A stretch of 64,000 nt of DNA from Paenibacillus oralis (GTDB taxonomy: Bacteria; Bacillota; Bacilli; Paenibacillales; Paenibacillaceae), in assembly GCF_003863965.1 (NCBI RefSeq), contig NZ_RRCN01000001.1, forward strand, positions 5,042,304 to 5,106,303, given 5' to 3'. Both the position numbers and the translations under genes were made by a program. Each line of letters begins with the position of its first letter. The stretch's first letter is position 1. Of the stretch, positions 26,449 to 35,029 are shown one piece after another. The notes under the pieces were generated by a model, which did no database searches, was not told the DNA's origin, and saw only the letters and a list, made by a program, of their open reading frames with translations.

Positions 26449-26802
26449 ATGGCCAAAAATCGGACCGGCCGCGTAGGCGAACAGATTAAAAAAGAACTTA
26501 GCGTGCTTATCCAGAAGGAACTGAAAGATCCGCGCATCGGTTTTGTCACCGTGACCGGGGTAGATGTGACGAGCGATTTGTCGCAGGCCAAAATCTATTT
26601 GAGCGTTTTCGGGGATGAAGAGAAGAAAAACGAATCCCTGAAAGGGCTGGAGAAGGCCAACGGATTTTTGCGCACCGAACTCGGCAAGCGGATCCGGCTG
26701 CGGCATACGCCGGAGCTGATCTTTAAAATCGACGAATCGATCGCTTACGGAAGCCGGATCGAGCAGCTTCTGGGCGAAATTACGCACGAGCACGACAAAT
26801 GA
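26449..26802 (+). CDS. rbfA: Ribosome-binding factor A
   Basis: RbfA is a KH-fold factor for late 30S maturation and cold adaptation. The 117-residue protein has RVGEQIKKELSVLIQKELKD and DLSQAKIYLSVFG typical of the family, and ends LGEITHEHDK. ATG 26449 follows AAGGTGGTG. It ends the nusA-infB cluster just before a 14-bp hairpin, so the downstream nrnA may be partly separated from it. Confidence 0.96.
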   Translation: MAKNRTGRVGEQIKKELSVLIQKELKDPRIGFVTVTGVDVTSDLSQAKIYLSVFGDEEKKNESLKGLEKANGFLRTELGKRIRLRHTPELIFKIDESIAYGSRIEQLLGEITHEHDK

Positions 26803-26810
26803 ATTAAAAT

Positions 26811-26841
26811 AGAGATCAAAAAGTCTGACTTTTTGATCTCT
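26811..26841 (+). terminator. Perfect 14-bp hairpin between rbfA and nrnA
   Basis: AGAGATCAAAAAGT pairs perfectly with ACTTTTTGATCTCT around CTG, 8 bp after rbfA. It is followed by TTAAAAAGGAG, so the nrnA ribosome binding site begins about 5 bases after the stem. It may act as a terminator, a 3'-end stabiliser or a processing site. Confidence 0.65.
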
Positions 26842-26859
26842 TTAAAAAGGAGACCGGCA

Positions 26860-27834
26860 ATGCAATATGAACGGGAGCTGCGTCAGACCCAGGCTTTTCT
26901 GACGGAGCATGATGATTTTCTCGTGGTGGCGCATGTTCAGCCGGACGGAGACGCAGTCAGTTCCACCCTCGCGGTGGGCTGGCTTCTGTCATGTCTGGGT
27001 AAAAAATATGTAATGGTCAACGAAGGGCCGATCCCTAAGCGGATGGCTTATTTACGGCAGGCGGAACGGATTGTCGACCTGTCGGCAGAGCCCCTAAACC
27101 GGAAATTCGACTACGTGATCTGCGTCGATTGCGCGGATTTCAAACGGGTCGGGACGACCAAGGAGCTGTTTGCGGAAGGCGCCAAGCTGCTGAACATCGA
27201 TCACCATCCGACCAATGACGGGTATGGCGATATTAATTTGATTGTCCCTCATGCCGCAGCCACGGCGGAGATTTTATTCGATCTCATCCATTTTATGGGC
27301 CTGGAGTTGAACGAGACGATCGCCACGGCGCTTTACACCGGACTACTGACCGACACGGGCGGGTTCCGCTATTCGAACACGTCTCCCAAAGTAATGGCGG
27401 CGGCGTCCAAGCTGTTGGAGTACGGTGTTGACGGACCGGGCTTGTCCGAACTTCTGCTGGAGCAAATGACCCTGTCGCAGCTGCGCCTGCTGACGAGATC
27501 CTTAAACGGGCTTCAGCTTACCGAAGACGGCAAAATCAGCTGGGTGGTCGTGACGGACGAAGACCTGAAATCCGCGGGTGCGGTTCATGAGGACATGGAA
27601 GGCATCGTCAACTATCCCCGCAATATTCAAGGGGTGGAGGTCGGCCTCCTGTTTAAGGTGATCGATGAGCAAGCCGTAAAAGTGAGCATGCGTTCCGCCG
27701 GGAAAGTGGACGTGGCCAAGGTGGCCCAAAGCTTTGGCGGGGGCGGGCACGTCCGGGCCGCGGGAGCGCGCGTCGAAGGAACGCTGGACACGATTGTGCC
27801 GCGCGTGGTGGAGCAGGTGAGGCTGCAGTTATGA
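26860..27834 (+). CDS. nrnA: Oligoribonuclease / pAp phosphatase NrnA (DHH family)
   Basis: NrnA degrades 2-5 nt RNA (nanoRNA) and dephosphorylates pAp. Start ATG 26860 follows AAAAGGAG; the TTG at 26833 lies inside the upstream hairpin and is rejected. The 324-residue protein has the DHH motifs VAHVQPDGDAVSS, VDCAD and NIDHHPTNDGYGDIN, then GLLTDTGGFRYSNT, and the DHHA1 substrate loop SFGGGGHVRAAGA. The stop overlaps truB by ATGA. The rbfA-nrnA-truB order is common in Firmicutes. Confidence 0.96.
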   Translation: MQYERELRQTQAFLTEHDDFLVVAHVQPDGDAVSSTLAVGWLLSCLGKKYVMVNEGPIPKRMAYLRQAERIVDLSAEPLNRKFDYVICVDCADFKRVGTTKELFAEGAKLLNIDHHPTNDGYGDINLIVPHAAATAEILFDLIHFMGLELNETIATALYTGLLTDTGGFRYSNTSPKVMAAASKLLEYGVDGPGLSELLLEQMTLSQLRLLTRSLNGLQLTEDGKISWVVVTDEDLKSAGAVHEDMEGIVNYPRNIQGVEVGLLFKVIDEQAVKVSMRSAGKVDVAKVAQSFGGGGHVRAAGARVEGTLDTIVPRVVEQVRLQL

Positions 27835-28748
27835 CCGCGTATGAAGGCATCCTGCCGGTGCTAAAACCCGCCGGTTTTACCTCTCACGACGTTGTGGCCA
27901 AATGCCGCGGCATCCTCAAAATGAAGCGGATCGGCCATACGGGCACGTTGGACCCCGCCGTCACCGGAGTGCTTCCGCTCTGCTTGGGACGGGCCACCCG
28001 GATGGTCGAATATTTGCAGGAGCTGCCCAAGGAGTATGAGGCGACCCTGATTCTGGGGGTGGCTACGGACACCGAAGACATGTCGGGTACGGTCGTGGAG
28101 CAGCTTGATCAAGTATCGGTAACAGAAGAAGCCGTCAGGCAGGTGCTGCAGCGGTTCGCCGGCACGATTTCCCAGGTTCCGCCGATGTATTCCGCACTGA
28201 AGCACGACGGAAAGCGGCTCTATGAACTGGCGAGGGAAGGGAAAACGGTCGAACGTAAAGCCCGCGAAGTGACGATTTATGAGCTTGAGCTGTTATCCTT
28301 TCATCCGGAGGGGCCGCATCCAACCATCCAGTTCCGGGCGCTTTGCTCCAAAGGAACTTACATCCGCACGCTTTGCGTCGATATCGGCCGGGCGCTTGGC
28401 GTGCCGGCGGCGATGGCGCAGCTTAAGCGGACGGTGTCGGCCGGGATTACGGAGCAGAGCTGTTTAACGCTGGAAGAAATCGCCCGGCACGCTGCGCTAG
28501 GGGACCTGGCTTCCTATTTACTGCCGGTCGACCAGGGAGTCCGGCATCTGCCGGCTCATACGATCGCCGGGGACAAAGTAAAGGCGGCTCTGCAAGGACA
28601 GCGTTTGCCCGCCGCCGCGGTGAATCCGCAGGCAAACCGGGGGGAGCTGATCCGGCTTTATGATCCACAGCAGCGGTTTTTAGGTATTTTCAAGGCGGAT
28701 GAAGAAACGCTTGCCGTCAAAGCGGTAAAGGTGTTCCTTCCCGATTGA
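27831..28748 (+). CDS. truB: tRNA pseudouridine-55 synthase
   Basis: TruB makes pseudouridine 55 in the T-loop of tRNAs. The 305-residue protein has the catalytic motif GHTGTLDPAVTGVLPLCLG with the nucleophilic Asp, the KEYEATLILGVATDTED strand, the SKGTYIRTLCVDIG block and a C-terminal PUA-type domain. ATG 27831 overlaps the nrnA stop by 4 bases. ribF follows 50 bp later. Confidence 0.97.
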   Translation: MTAYEGILPVLKPAGFTSHDVVAKCRGILKMKRIGHTGTLDPAVTGVLPLCLGRATRMVEYLQELPKEYEATLILGVATDTEDMSGTVVEQLDQVSVTEEAVRQVLQRFAGTISQVPPMYSALKHDGKRLYELAREGKTVERKAREVTIYELELLSFHPEGPHPTIQFRALCSKGTYIRTLCVDIGRALGVPAAMAQLKRTVSAGITEQSCLTLEEIARHAALGDLASYLLPVDQGVRHLPAHTIAGDKVKAALQGQRLPAAAVNPQANRGELIRLYDPQQRFLGIFKADEETLAVKAVKVFLPD

Positions 28749-28798
28749 ATCATATGAACGATTGTGCTAATCCGAGGGAATTGCAGGTGAGACTTTTG

Positions 28799-29749
28799 AT
28801 GGAAACGATAAGCTTATCATACCCTTTAACCGAACAATTTATTGCAACGGGTGCGAGGCCGCAGGTACTCGCCATCGGCCAGTTTGACGGTCTCCATTTG
28901 GGGCACGCCAGCGTGATCGAGACGGCCGTCAAGCTGGCGGACGAGCTTGGACTGCCCGCATCCGTCATGACTTTTCACCCTCACCCGAAGGAAGTCATGA
29001 AAAAAGGCGATTACGACGGGTATTTGACCCCGCCGCAGGAGAAAGAACGCCTCCTCCGCAGCATGGGCGTGGATTATATGTATATCGTGGAGTTTAATGA
29101 CGCGTTCTCGCGGGTGAGCCCGCAAAATTTCGTCACCGGCATCCTGGTGCCCCTCAAGGTGCATACCGCTGTCGTCGGGTTTGACTTCCGGTACGGTTAC
29201 CGGGGAGAAGGGCAAGCCGGAATGCTGCGCGAACTTAGCGAAAACGCCCTGGATGTAAACACGGTTCCGCCGTTCCTTATCGACGGCGAGAAGGTGAGCA
29301 GCTCGGGCATCCGCAAAGCGCTTCAGGAAGGAGACATCCGGCTGGCCAACCGCTGGCTCGGGCGAAGCTATTCGCTGACGGGCACCGTCATGCATGGCGA
29401 GAAACGGGGCAGGCAACTCGGTTTTCCGACAGCCAACCTGAAGCTTGCCGAACATTACGTAATTCCTGCCAGCGGCGTTTATGCCGTGCGGGCGCATCAC
29501 GGCGGCCGGTCCTTTGAGGGGGTTATGAACGTCGGGGTCAAGCCGACCTTCCACGACGATGCGGCCGTCTCCTGGTTTGAGGTTCATTTGTTTGACTTTT
29601 CCGGAGATATCTATGATGAAAGCTTGTCCGTCGAACTCGTTCATTTCCTCCGCGAGGAACGCAAATTCGGATCGATTGATGAGCTGATTGCGCAAATAAC
29701 CAAGGATGCCGAAACCGCCAAAAGCCTGCTGAAAGCGGAAAAAGCGTAA
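28799..29749 (+). CDS. ribF: Bifunctional riboflavin kinase / FAD synthetase
   Basis: RibF (RibC in B. subtilis) phosphorylates riboflavin to FMN and adenylates FMN to FAD. I place the start at ATG 28799 (METISLSYPLTEQ) because AGGTGAG lies 7 bases upstream; longer in-frame starts (TTG 28745, GTG 28787) lack such a site. The 316 residues comprise the nucleotidyltransferase domain (IGQFDGLHLGHASVIE, SSSGIRKALQEGDI) and the riboflavin kinase domain (GTVMHGEKRGRQLGFPTANL, SGVYAV). Confidence 0.96.
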   Translation: METISLSYPLTEQFIATGARPQVLAIGQFDGLHLGHASVIETAVKLADELGLPASVMTFHPHPKEVMKKGDYDGYLTPPQEKERLLRSMGVDYMYIVEFNDAFSRVSPQNFVTGILVPLKVHTAVVGFDFRYGYRGEGQAGMLRELSENALDVNTVPPFLIDGEKVSSSGIRKALQEGDIRLANRWLGRSYSLTGTVMHGEKRGRQLGFPTANLKLAEHYVIPASGVYAVRAHHGGRSFEGVMNVGVKPTFHDDAAVSWFEVHLFDFSGDIYDESLSVELVHFLREERKFGSIDELIAQITKDAETAKSLLKAEKA

Positions 29750-29763
29750 ACGAGCCAGTAGCA

Positions 29764-29793
29764 TTTACTTTTATCCGGGTTGTATGGTATACT
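29764..29793 (+). promoter_or_regulatory. Promoter of rpsO
   Basis: TTTACT at 29764-29769 and TATACT at 29788-29793, 18 bases apart. It lies 15 bp after ribF and directs the rpsO transcript. Confidence 0.65.
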
Positions 29794-29799
29794 GAACTA

Positions 29800-29914
29800 C
29801 GTTGTTATGCCCATGGATTTTCTTACCGGGCCGCAACTATAACCTTGGCTTGGTTGTTCGGTTTCACCGCCGGCGACGAGGCTAACGGCGATTGAGGAAA
29901 AGGAGGTGAACAGG
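29800..29914 (+). promoter_or_regulatory. Structured 5' leader of rpsO (probable S15 autoregulatory leader)
   Basis: The leader contains CCTTGGCTTGGTTGTTCGG followed by CACCGCCGGCGACGAGGCTAA, so GCCGGCG and CTTGGCT/GGCTAA-type elements can pair in alternative stems just before AAAGGAGGTGA. S15 leaders in Bacillaceae act by S15 binding its own mRNA. I base this on position and foldability only. Confidence 0.45.
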
Positions 29915-30184
29915 ATGGCATTGACTCAAGAACGTAAGCAACAATTGATCGACGAGCACAAAACTCATGAGTCCGATACCGGATCCCCAGAGGTGCAAAT
30001 TGCTATCCTTACGGAGAACATTACGAACTTGACGGAACATTTGCGCACGCACAAGAAAGACCATCATTCCCGTCGGGGTCTTTTGAAAATGGTCGGCCAA
30101 CGCCGTAAGCTGCTGGCTTACTTGAAGAACAAAGACGTGAGACGTTACTCCGCATTGATCGAAAAACTCGGATTGCGTCGTTAA
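29915..30184 (+). CDS. rpsO: 30S ribosomal protein S15
   Basis: S15 is a primary 16S rRNA binder that organises the central domain. The 89-residue protein reads MALTQERKQQLIDEHKTHES with the GSPEVQIAILTENI, HHSRRGLLKMVGQRRKLLAYL family signature. ATG 29915 sits after a perfect AAAGGAGGTGA; an in-frame upstream ATG at 29906 overlaps this site. The pnp gene downstream, as in most bacteria, is separated by two hairpins. Confidence 0.98.
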   Translation: MALTQERKQQLIDEHKTHESDTGSPEVQIAILTENITNLTEHLRTHKKDHHSRRGLLKMVGQRRKLLAYLKNKDVRRYSALIEKLGLRR

Positions 30185-30196
30185 TTTGACATCTTT

Positions 30197-30262
30197 ACGA
30201 AAAGCAGCCTGGTTGCCGTCGGACGCTTTCAAGCGAACGATAAGCCGCCGGGTTGCTTTTTA
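30197..30262 (+). terminator. Terminator after rpsO
   Basis: AAAAGCAGCC near 30199 can pair with GGGTTGCTTTT ending near 30260, enclosing an inner GACGCTTTCAAGCG hairpin, followed by a T run. It lies 15 bp after rpsO. Confidence 0.65.
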
Positions 30263-30305
30263 CAAATGAACGGGTATTTCGGGCGGTTATTGAATAGCGT
30301 TTACG

Positions 30306-30330
30306 AAAAGGCTCCGTCAGGAGCTTTTGT
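30306..30330 (+). terminator. Second terminator/hairpin upstream of pnp
   Basis: AAAAGGCTCC pairs with GGAGCTTTT around GTCA and is followed by GTTGT. In many bacteria the rpsO-pnp spacer holds RNase sites that control pnp; whether this hairpin does so is unknown. Confidence 0.6.
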
Positions 30331-30426
30331 TGTGAAGGGACAAGTTCATCGCTCCTTAATGATTTAAGATAAAGCAGGAAATAATGAACTTTGTACCGAA
30401 CTTTTATTGTGATAAGGAGGGATTAC

Positions 30427-32532
30427 ATGGAGAATCATGTGAAAATGGATCTGGGGGGAAGACCTCTTATCCTCGAAACGGGCCGATTGGCCAAGCAAGC
30501 CAACGCGGCGGTCATGGTGCGTTATGGAGATACGGCTGTACTTTGCACGGTAACGGCCTCCTCGGAACCAAAGGACCTGGATTTTTTTCCGCTGACGGTC
30601 AATTATGAAGAAAAGCTGTATGCGGTCGGTAAAATTCCCGGCGGCTTCATTAAACGCGAGGGCCGTCCCAGCGAAAAGGCCATTTTGGCCAGCCGTTTGA
30701 CGGACCGTCCGATTCGTCCGCTGTTCCCGGAAGGGTTCCGCAATGATGTGCAAATCGTCAATCTGGTCATGAGCGTGGATCAGGACTGCGAGCCTGAAAT
30801 CGCCGCGATGATCGGAACATCGGCCGCGCTGAGCATATCGGATGTTCCGTTTAACGGCCCGATCGGCGGTGTGGCGGTGGGACGGGTGAACGGCGAATTC
30901 GTGCTTAACCCGAATATATCCCAGCAGGAAGCCAGCGATATTTACGTCGTGGTGGCGGGGACGAAAGACGCGATTATGATGGTTGAGGCGGAAGCGAACG
31001 AAGTTCCGGAAGAAATCATGCTGGAAGCCATCATGTTCGGCCATGAGGAAATCAAAAAAATCGTTGCCGTAATCGAAGAGCTTGTCCAAGTGGCCGGCAA
31101 AGAGAAAATGCAGGTGAAACTGCACGCGGTCGACGAAAACGTGAACCAGGAAGTTCGAGCCTATGCCAAGGATCGTCTCGTGGAAGCCGTGAAAATCGCC
31201 GAGAAGCATGCGCGGCAGGATGCAATTGACGCCATCAATGAGGAGACGGTCGCCTATTTCGAAGAGAAATACATAGAGTCTCCGGAACTGCTTGCCGACG
31301 TCAAGGAAGTGCTGCACGACATCGTTAAAGAAGAAGTCCGCCGCTTAATCACGCATGATAAAATCCGGCCGGACGGCCGCAAGCTCAGCGAAATCCGTCC
31401 GATCGAATGCGACATCAGCCTGTTGCCGCGTACGCACGGCTCCGGTCTGTTTACGCGCGGCCAAACGCAAGCACTAAGCGTTTGTACGCTTGGCGCGCTG
31501 GGCGATGTGCAAATTCTCGACGGCATCGACCTGGAAGAGTCAAAACGGTTTATGCATCATTACAACTTCCCTCCGTTCAGCGTAGGTGAAGCGCGTCCGC
31601 TGCGCGCACCGGGCCGCCGCGAAATCGGTCACGGCGCACTTGGCGAACGGGCGCTTTCGAAAGTGATTCCGCCGGAATCGGAATTCCCTTACACGATCCG
31701 TCTTGTATCGGAAGTATTGGAATCGAACGGTTCGACATCGCAAGCCAGCATTTGCGCCAGCACCCTGGCGATGATGGACGCGGGCGTGCCGATCAAAGCT
31801 CCGGTAGCCGGGGTAGCGATGGGCCTGATCAAAGACGGAGAGCATGTGTCCATTTTGACGGACATTCAAGGGATGGAGGACCATCTCGGAGATATGGACT
31901 TTAAAGTGGCCGGAACCGCGGAAGGCGTGACCGCCATTCAAATGGACATCAAGATCGACGGCATCGACCGGCAGATTTTGACGGACGCATTGAAGCAGGC
32001 GAAGGAAGGCCGGATGTTCATTTTGGCGAAGATGATGGAGCGTATCCAAAAGCCGAAGGAGCAGTTGTCTCCGTATGCGCCTAAGATCCTGATCATGAAC
32101 ATCAATCCGGACAAAATCCGCGACGTTATCGGGGCCGGGGGCAAAATCATCAACAAGATCATCGAGGAAACCGGCGTGAAAATCGATATCGAGCAGGACG
32201 GACGCGTCTTTATCGCTTCGGCCAACGAAGAGATGAACAACAAAGCGCGCTCGATTATCGAAGGCATCGTGAAGGAAGTCGTCGTCGGCGAAATTTATGT
32301 CGGCACCGTAAAACGGATCGAAAAATTCGGCGCTTTTGTGGAAATTTTGCCGGGCAAGGACGGGCTGGTGCACATCTCCCAGCTTTCGACGGAACGCGTA
32401 GGCAAAGTGGAAGACGTCGTCGCTATCGGCGATACGGTAACCGTCAAGGTGACGGAAATCGACAGCCAAGGACGGATCAATCTTTCCCGCAAAGCGGTTT
32501 TGACTGCCCAAACGGAAAAAGCTCCTTCATAA
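30427..32532 (+). CDS. pnp: Polyribonucleotide nucleotidyltransferase (PNPase)
   Basis: PNPase degrades RNA from the 3' end by phosphorolysis and acts in competence and decay complexes with RNase Y and RNase J. I use ATG 30427 after AAGGAGGGA; the frame from 30391 includes the ribosome binding site. The 701 residues show two RNase PH domains (LLPRTHGSGLFTRGQTQAL in the second), a KH domain (IRDVIGAGGKIINKIIEETG) and an S1 domain (VGTVKRIEKFGAFVEILPGK). Length and order are normal. Confidence 0.98.
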   Translation: MENHVKMDLGGRPLILETGRLAKQANAAVMVRYGDTAVLCTVTASSEPKDLDFFPLTVNYEEKLYAVGKIPGGFIKREGRPSEKAILASRLTDRPIRPLFPEGFRNDVQIVNLVMSVDQDCEPEIAAMIGTSAALSISDVPFNGPIGGVAVGRVNGEFVLNPNISQQEASDIYVVVAGTKDAIMMVEAEANEVPEEIMLEAIMFGHEEIKKIVAVIEELVQVAGKEKMQVKLHAVDENVNQEVRAYAKDRLVEAVKIAEKHARQDAIDAINEETVAYFEEKYIESPELLADVKEVLHDIVKEEVRRLITHDKIRPDGRKLSEIRPIECDISLLPRTHGSGLFTRGQTQALSVCTLGALGDVQILDGIDLEESKRFMHHYNFPPFSVGEARPLRAPGRREIGHGALGERALSKVIPPESEFPYTIRLVSEVLESNGSTSQASICASTLAMMDAGVPIKAPVAGVAMGLIKDGEHVSILTDIQGMEDHLGDMDFKVAGTAEGVTAIQMDIKIDGIDRQILTDALKQAKEGRMFILAKMMERIQKPKEQLSPYAPKILIMNINPDKIRDVIGAGGKIINKIIEETGVKIDIEQDGRVFIASANEEMNNKARSIIEGIVKEVVVGEIYVGTVKRIEKFGAFVEILPGKDGLVHISQLSTERVGKVEDVVAIGDTVTVKVTEIDSQGRINLSRKAVLTAQTEKAPS

Positions 32533-32569
32533 ACGATGAACGGCTGCATGTGAACTAAAAAGGTGCGGG

Positions 32570-32606
32570 AAAAGAGACAGAATGAATCAATTCTGGCTCT
32601 TTTTTA
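32570..32606 (+). terminator. Terminator after pnp
   Basis: AGAGACAGAAT pairs with ATTCTGGCTCT with one mismatch around a 6-base loop, then TTTTT. It is 38 bp downstream of pnp. Confidence 0.8.
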
Positions 32607-32699
32607 ATGCGCATGAACCGCAGCCTGTATAAAGGTGCATAATTCGGGACTTGTCTACATATGATGGGGACAAAAACCGGTTGAAGGGATGAACCTGGT

Positions 32700-33713
32700 A
32701 TGGGGCGGAACAAGTTTGTGATTATTGCGGCCTGCATCGCATTTGTCATGATTCTCGGGCAGTTGGCGGGAATTCGGTCATTTGTGGAGAAGAGCGGCGG
32801 GCAAGACGGAAGTTTTGCCTTCCGGCTGTTTAGCGATTTTTATGAAAGCAATGAACTGGGGCAAGACAAGGGCAAACAAGACGATCTGCTGCTTAAAATC
32901 CGCGAGGAAGCCGCCAAAAGGCGGATCGAGCCGGTCAATGCCACCGTCGATCGCATTTGGAAGGCGATTCCGGGTTATAACGGCCGGGAAGTGGACATTG
33001 AGCGAACTTATGAGCAGGCGAAGCTGCTGCCGGCCGGAGCGGAGATCGAATACATATACCGGGAAATCAAGCCGCAGGTGAGCCTGGATGATCTGGGGGC
33101 GCAGCCCATTTATCGGGGAAATCCGAACAAGCCGATGGTGGCGCTGATGATCAATGTGGCCTGGGGAAACGAGTACATCCTTCCGATGCTGGACACGCTT
33201 GACGAAGCGAAGGTGAAAGCGACCTTTTTTCTGGACGGAAGCTGGCTTAAGGAAAATGCGGAGCTCGCCGGGGAAATTCAAAAACGGGGGCATCCGTTGG
33301 AAAATCACGCCTATTCCCATCCCAACATGAGCCAGCTCGAGGCGTCCCGGGCCCGTTTGGAAATCTCCAAAACAAAGGGGTTGCTGAAGGAGAAGCTGGG
33401 CGTGGACAATCGCTGGTTCGCCCCGCCGTCGGGAGACTATAACAGTCAAACCGTCAAGCTGGCCGCGGAGCAGGGACTCAAAACGGTGCTTTGGACGGTG
33501 GACACGGTGGATTGGAGGAAGCCCCCGGCTGCAACCGTCGTTAAGCGGATAGAGAGCCAGGTAGGCCCGGGCTCATTGATTCTGATGCACCCGACGGCAT
33601 CGAGCCGGGACGCGCTGAGGGATATGATCCGGGTCATCCGCAGCAAAGGGCTGGTTCTCGGCACGGTGGAGGAGACGCTGTCGCCTGATCGGGTCGAAGT
33701 ACCGGAGAGTTGA
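32700..33713 (+). CDS. ylxY: YlxY-type polysaccharide deacetylase-like protein, altered NodB motif
   Basis: A 337-residue exported or anchored protein with an N-terminal membrane helix (residues 4-22) and a NodB-homology domain from about residue 145. The zinc-His motif is kept (HPLENHAYSHPNM) and motif 3 (WFAPPSGDYN) and the TVDTVDW segment are visible. At motif 1, where active deacetylases read TFDDG, this protein reads INVAWGNEY, so both catalytic Asp are absent. It matches B. subtilis ylxY in position between pnp and mlpA. Enzymatic activity is doubtful; a binding role is possible. Confidence 0.88.
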   Translation: MGRNKFVIIAACIAFVMILGQLAGIRSFVEKSGGQDGSFAFRLFSDFYESNELGQDKGKQDDLLLKIREEAAKRRIEPVNATVDRIWKAIPGYNGREVDIERTYEQAKLLPAGAEIEYIYREIKPQVSLDDLGAQPIYRGNPNKPMVALMINVAWGNEYILPMLDTLDEAKVKATFFLDGSWLKENAELAGEIQKRGHPLENHAYSHPNMSQLEASRARLEISKTKGLLKEKLGVDNRWFAPPSGDYNSQTVKLAAEQGLKTVLWTVDTVDWRKPPAATVVKRIESQVGPGSLILMHPTASSRDALRDMIRVIRSKGLVLGTVEETLSPDRVEVPES

Positions 33714-33775
33714 GCGGAACGCCTTTTTTTGGTAGGATAGGAACTGCGTTTATTGAAATATTAGGAGGGCCTTTC

Positions 33776-35029
33776 GTGAAGAAAACGCAATTAAAAAACG
33801 GCCTTCGGGTGGTTATGGAACAGATTCCGACCTGCCGCTCGGTCTCGTTTGGCATTTGGGTCAAGACAGGCTCGCGCAATGAACAACCCGAAGTCGGGGG
33901 GATTTCGCATTTTATCGAACATATGCTGTTTAAGGGGACGGAGCGCTTTAGCGCCAAGGATATCGCCGAGCAATTCGACGCCATCGGAGGCAACGTAAAC
34001 GCCTTTACGTCCAAAGAATACACGTGTTATTATGCGAAGGTGCTCGACGAGCACTTGCCGATCGCGGTGGATGTTCTGTCGGATATGTTTTTCCGGTCAC
34101 TGTTTGACGCCGAGGAGCTGCGTAAAGAGAAAAATGTCATCGTCGAGGAAATTTCCATGTATGAGGATACCCCGGATGACATGGTGCACGATCTGGTGTC
34201 GCAGGCCGCTTATGGGGAACATCCGCTGGCCCTGCCGATTTTAGGGACGGAGGAACAGCTCCGGGCCATGGAATCCGGCCATTTACGCGCGTATATGCGC
34301 GAGCATTATACGTTGGAAAATACGGTGATCAGCGTAGCCGGAAATATCGACGATCAGGTGATTGAGCTGCTGGAAAAATATTTCGGCGATTTCGCGGTGC
34401 GTGGGGACCAGGTTTCGCTGGCCGCGCCGGATTTTCTCGGCGACCTCAAATTTCACCGCAAAAAAACGGAACAAAACCATATCTGCCTGTCCTTCCCGGG
34501 GCTGCCGATCGGCGACGAGAAGCAGTATGCCATGACTTTGCTGAACAATGCGCTTGGCGGCGGTATGAGCTCACGGCTGTTTCAGGAGATCCGCGAAAAA
34601 CGCGGTTTGGCCTATTCCGTCTACTCCTATCACAGCTCCCATGCCGATAGCGGGTTGTTTACGGTATATGCCGGTACGGCGCCGCGGCAAACGAAAGAGG
34701 TCCTGGAGCTGACGAAGGAGCTTTTGCACGATGTGTCCGTGAACGGGATTACCGAAAGCGAGCTCAGCAAAGGCAAGGAGCAGTTGAAGGGCAGCCTGAT
34801 TTTAAGTCTTGAAAGCACGGGCAGCCGCATGAACCGGCTGGGGAAAAACGAGTTGATGCTCGGGCGGCATTATACGCTGGATGAAATGATCGCCCGGATC
34901 GAGGCGGTGACGATGGACGATGTGAACAACGTGCTGGGGCGCATGTTCAGCCGGCCGTTCGCCTTGGCGATGGTTGGCGGGTCCGATCGGGCCATTATGG
35001 GATTAAGGAGAGATGAACTTGTCATTTGA
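33776..35029 (+). CDS. mlpA: M16 family zinc metallopeptidase MlpA
   Basis: Predicted processing peptidase of the M16 (pitrilysin/MPP) family; the Bacillus homologue MlpA/YmxG influences regulation of extracellular protease genes. I use GTG 33776 (KKTQLKNGLRVVMEQIP) behind TAGGAGGG; an earlier ATG at 33710 overlaps the ylxY end and lacks a site. The 417 residues have the inverted zinc motif HFIEHMLFKG with the downstream Glu in NVIVEEISMYEDTP, and the GGGMSSRLFQEIREKRGLAY C-terminal signature. The 3' end overlaps dut by 17 bp. Confidence 0.94.
   Translation: MKKTQLKNGLRVVMEQIPTCRSVSFGIWVKTGSRNEQPEVGGISHFIEHMLFKGTERFSAKDIAEQFDAIGGNVNAFTSKEYTCYYAKVLDEHLPIAVDVLSDMFFRSLFDAEELRKEKNVIVEEISMYEDTPDDMVHDLVSQAAYGEHPLALPILGTEEQLRAMESGHLRAYMREHYTLENTVISVAGNIDDQVIELLEKYFGDFAVRGDQVSLAAPDFLGDLKFHRKKTEQNHICLSFPGLPIGDEKQYAMTLLNNALGGGMSSRLFQEIREKRGLAYSVYSYHSSHADSGLFTVYAGTAPRQTKEVLELTKELLHDVSVNGITESELSKGKEQLKGSLILSLESTGSRMNRLGKNELMLGRHYTLDEMIARIEAVTMDDVNNVLGRMFSRPFALAMVGGSDRAIMGLRRDELVI

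Noticed and set aside
23748..26591. A 947-codon open frame on the - strand
   Set aside because: It lies antisense to the well-supported infB, has low-complexity, Phe/Arg-rich sequence typical of a reverse frame in GC-biased codons, and has no ribosome binding site or recognisable domain.
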